Of a DNA stretch of 7,582 nt, positions 6,190 through 7,582 are shown in pieces (position 1 is the stretch's first letter; every line of letters begins with the position of its first letter). The DNA comes from Blastocatellia bacterium. GTDB lineage: Bacteria > Acidobacteriota > Blastocatellia > Pyrinomonadales > Pyrinomonadaceae. Where the stretch lies: NCBI GenBank assembly GCA_013695495.1, contig JACDAK010000186.1, forward strand, positions 1 through 7,582, written 5' to 3'. Below the pieces are notes generated by a model that worked only from the letters and a program-made list of their open reading frames with translations, was not told where the DNA came from and made no database searches. The translations under genes were made by a program, and so were the position numbers.

Positions 6190-7582
6190 GTGCCCGAGCA
6201 GAAACAACCTGATATCAGAAAGATGCGCAACCGCGCACGTTTGCCGTATTTCTTTCGGGCAGCGGCGATCGTGCTCTTCGGCGTTTCGCTTCTGGCGATC
6301 GGGATAGGCTTTTACAAGGCGAAGAATCGCGCCGAATTCAGGATGCAGGGTTTTCCGACCGAACTCTCGAAGGATGTCGTAGCGTCAATCAGTAATTATG
6401 AACGGCGCGAGACCGAGGGCGACATGTTGAAGTACCTTATCAGAGCGGATAAGGCGACGACGTTCGCTGATAATCATCAGGAAATGGAGAACGTGTACCT
6501 TGAAGTCTTCGACGAAGGGGGCGGCAGCGATACGATAACGGCTGCGAAGGCGATCTACGTTCCGGGCGAGAGACGGATGTTCACAGCATATTTTGCGGGC
6601 GATGTGTCGATCGCAACTCGCGACAGTCTTAGAGTTAAAACGGATCAGCTAACGTATAAGCGTGAGGACGAGACAGCCTCATCGGAAGAACAGGTCGAAT
6701 TTGAGAGGTTGAACGTAAAGGGCCGCAGCTTCGGTGCGGTCGTGGATATAGCTGCGCGTCGTGTTCATCTATTGCGTGACGTTAATATTGAGGTGACCGG
6801 CGACGGAGGCTCACAGGTTGGGTCTGCGGTTGTGAAGGCCGGATCAGCGACGTATGACCAAGTGAGTGAGCGAATCGATCTTGAGAACTCGTTCACGGCA
6901 AACGTCAACGGAGCCTCGGGGTCGGGAATTCAGAATGCGGATGTTTCGGCGGGGCGTGCTGTCGCGCTGCTTAGTGCACCCGAAGGAGAACAGCGGCGGC
7001 TGAAGTCGCTAGAGATGTTTGAGAACGTGAAGATCGATACCAAGGAGGGCGACGGCCGGCCCACAAAGATCGAATCCGGGTACGCGATGTATTCGACGGC
7101 GTCGTCACAGTTCGACCTGGGGCAGGGTGTAAGGATAGTGACGGTTGAGGATTCTTCCCCGACGGTGATCAGTGCTTCGTCAGCGAAATACCAGCAGAAT
7201 TCGGGCCGCATCGACCTCGTGGGCGGGGTCGAAGTTGCGCAGAAAAATGATCTGGTAAAGGGCGATAATGTAACAGTGTTTCTGTATCCGAACCGGAAGC
7301 TGAAAAATTCAATCGTGAAAGGCAACGCATTTGTGCGGCAGGCGGGTGCCGATCGGACAACGGAGCTTTCTGCAGCGGAGATCAATGCGGACTTCGGAGA
7401 GAATCAGGAGATGCGGCGAGCGACCGCCATAAACTCGGTGCGGGCGGTTCTCGTCCCGGCAGCACCGGCAGAATATTCACGGATAACGATGTCGACAGGC
7501 GGCGGGGCCACGATCTTGTTCAAGGGGGCGGGGCTCATTGATCAGATGAATTCGGACGGGCGTACTACGATCAATATGGATG
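6190..7582 (+). CDS. LptC-family LPS-export protein with LptA/OstA-like repeats (5' part; runs off the edge)
   Basis: The frame is open from GTG 6190 to the last base: 464 complete codons and no stop. Residues 1-23 are basic and hydrophilic, and 24-42 form one transmembrane helix, predicting an inner-membrane anchor with a periplasmic body. Residues ~54-202 follow the LptC pattern: a conserved EGDMLKYLIRADKAT stretch (76-90), a strand with LEVFDE (104-109), then alternating strands ending in VHLLRDVNIEV (192-202). LptC receives LPS from the LptB2FG transporter and passes it to LptA. After it come LptA-like units, in which a residue pair such as ATY or AKY is followed by RIDL and a strand (217-239, 294-318, 328-351, then 357-384). 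Classical LptC is about 190 residues, so this is an enlarged or fused form. ATG 6223 is an alternative start that keeps the helix; neither start has a clear ribosome binding site. It is probably co-transcribed with recJ, 4 bp upstream. Confidence 0.82.
   Translation, partial: MPEQKQPDIRKMRNRARLPYFFRAAAIVLFGVSLLAIGIGFYKAKNRAEFRMQGFPTELSKDVVASISNYERRETEGDMLKYLIRADKATTFADNHQEMENVYLEVFDEGGGSDTITAAKAIYVPGERRMFTAYFAGDVSIATRDSLRVKTDQLTYKREDETASSEEQVEFERLNVKGRSFGAVVDIAARRVHLLRDVNIEVTGDGGSQVGSAVVKAGSATYDQVSERIDLENSFTANVNGASGSGIQNADVSAGRAVALLSAPEGEQRRLKSLEMFENVKIDTKEGDGRPTKIESGYAMYSTASSQFDLGQGVRIVTVEDSSPTVISASSAKYQQNSGRIDLVGGVEVAQKNDLVKGDNVTVFLYPNRKLKNSIVKGNAFVRQAGADRTTELSAAEINADFGENQEMRRATAINSVRAVLVPAAPAEYSRITMSTGGGATILFKGAGLIDQMNSDGRTTINMD

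Noticed and set aside
6930..7385. Minus-strand open frame in the right end of the window
   Set aside because: It lies opposite the LptC-family gene, whose own frame is open from 6190 to the edge with a transmembrane helix and repeated strand motifs. The antisense product shows no domain.

Overview
The window reads as a compact, single-strand stretch of chromosome from a free-living diderm bacterium of moderate GC. Six protein-coding genes lie on the + strand and cover almost all of it: rsmA, an RNase J gene, a short-chain dehydrogenase/reductase (SDR) gene, uppP, recJ, and the 5' part of a large LptC-family gene that runs off the right edge. LptC implies an outer membrane with LPS. RNase J beside LPS-export genes rules out an E. 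coli-like gammaproteobacterium. Together with the protein style it suggests Acidobacteriota, perhaps Blastocatellia; this is an inference from family knowledge, not a measured placement. There are no tRNA or rRNA genes, CRISPR arrays, transposases or phage genes.

Left block (1-2566): a short open frame that may be the tail of an upstream gene ends one base before rsmA (16S rRNA dimethyltransferase). A 56-bp gap with an extended -10 promoter and a good ribosome binding site leads into the RNase J gene, which starts with GTG. Both genes serve RNA: one matures the ribosome, the other processes and degrades transcripts.

Middle block (2567-3579): a 166-bp intergenic region holds a 10-bp perfect inverted repeat, an imperfect 21-bp tandem duplication, and a perfect TATAAT box inside a 7-bp dyad. 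The SDR start codon lies only 8 bp after that box, so the SDR mRNA is probably leaderless. The SDR gene looks more GC-rich than its neighbours. A 73-bp gap with two -10-like boxes follows.

Right block (3580-7582): uppP, recJ and the LptC-family gene are spaced by 5 and 4 bp and are almost certainly one transcription unit. UppP recycles the undecaprenyl carrier lipid used to build peptidoglycan and O-antigen. RecJ is the 5'-3' single-strand DNA exonuclease of recombination and repair. The last gene encodes an inner-membrane-anchored LptC domain followed by OstA/LptA-like beta repeats. It has at least 464 codons, against about 190 residues for classical LptC, and it has no stop codon inside the window.

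Most of the content is core housekeeping. I do not see a convincing new multi-gene system. The items most worth a second look are the long LptC-LptA-like protein, the leaderless SDR promoter with its overlapping dyad, and the repeat cluster after the RNase J gene.
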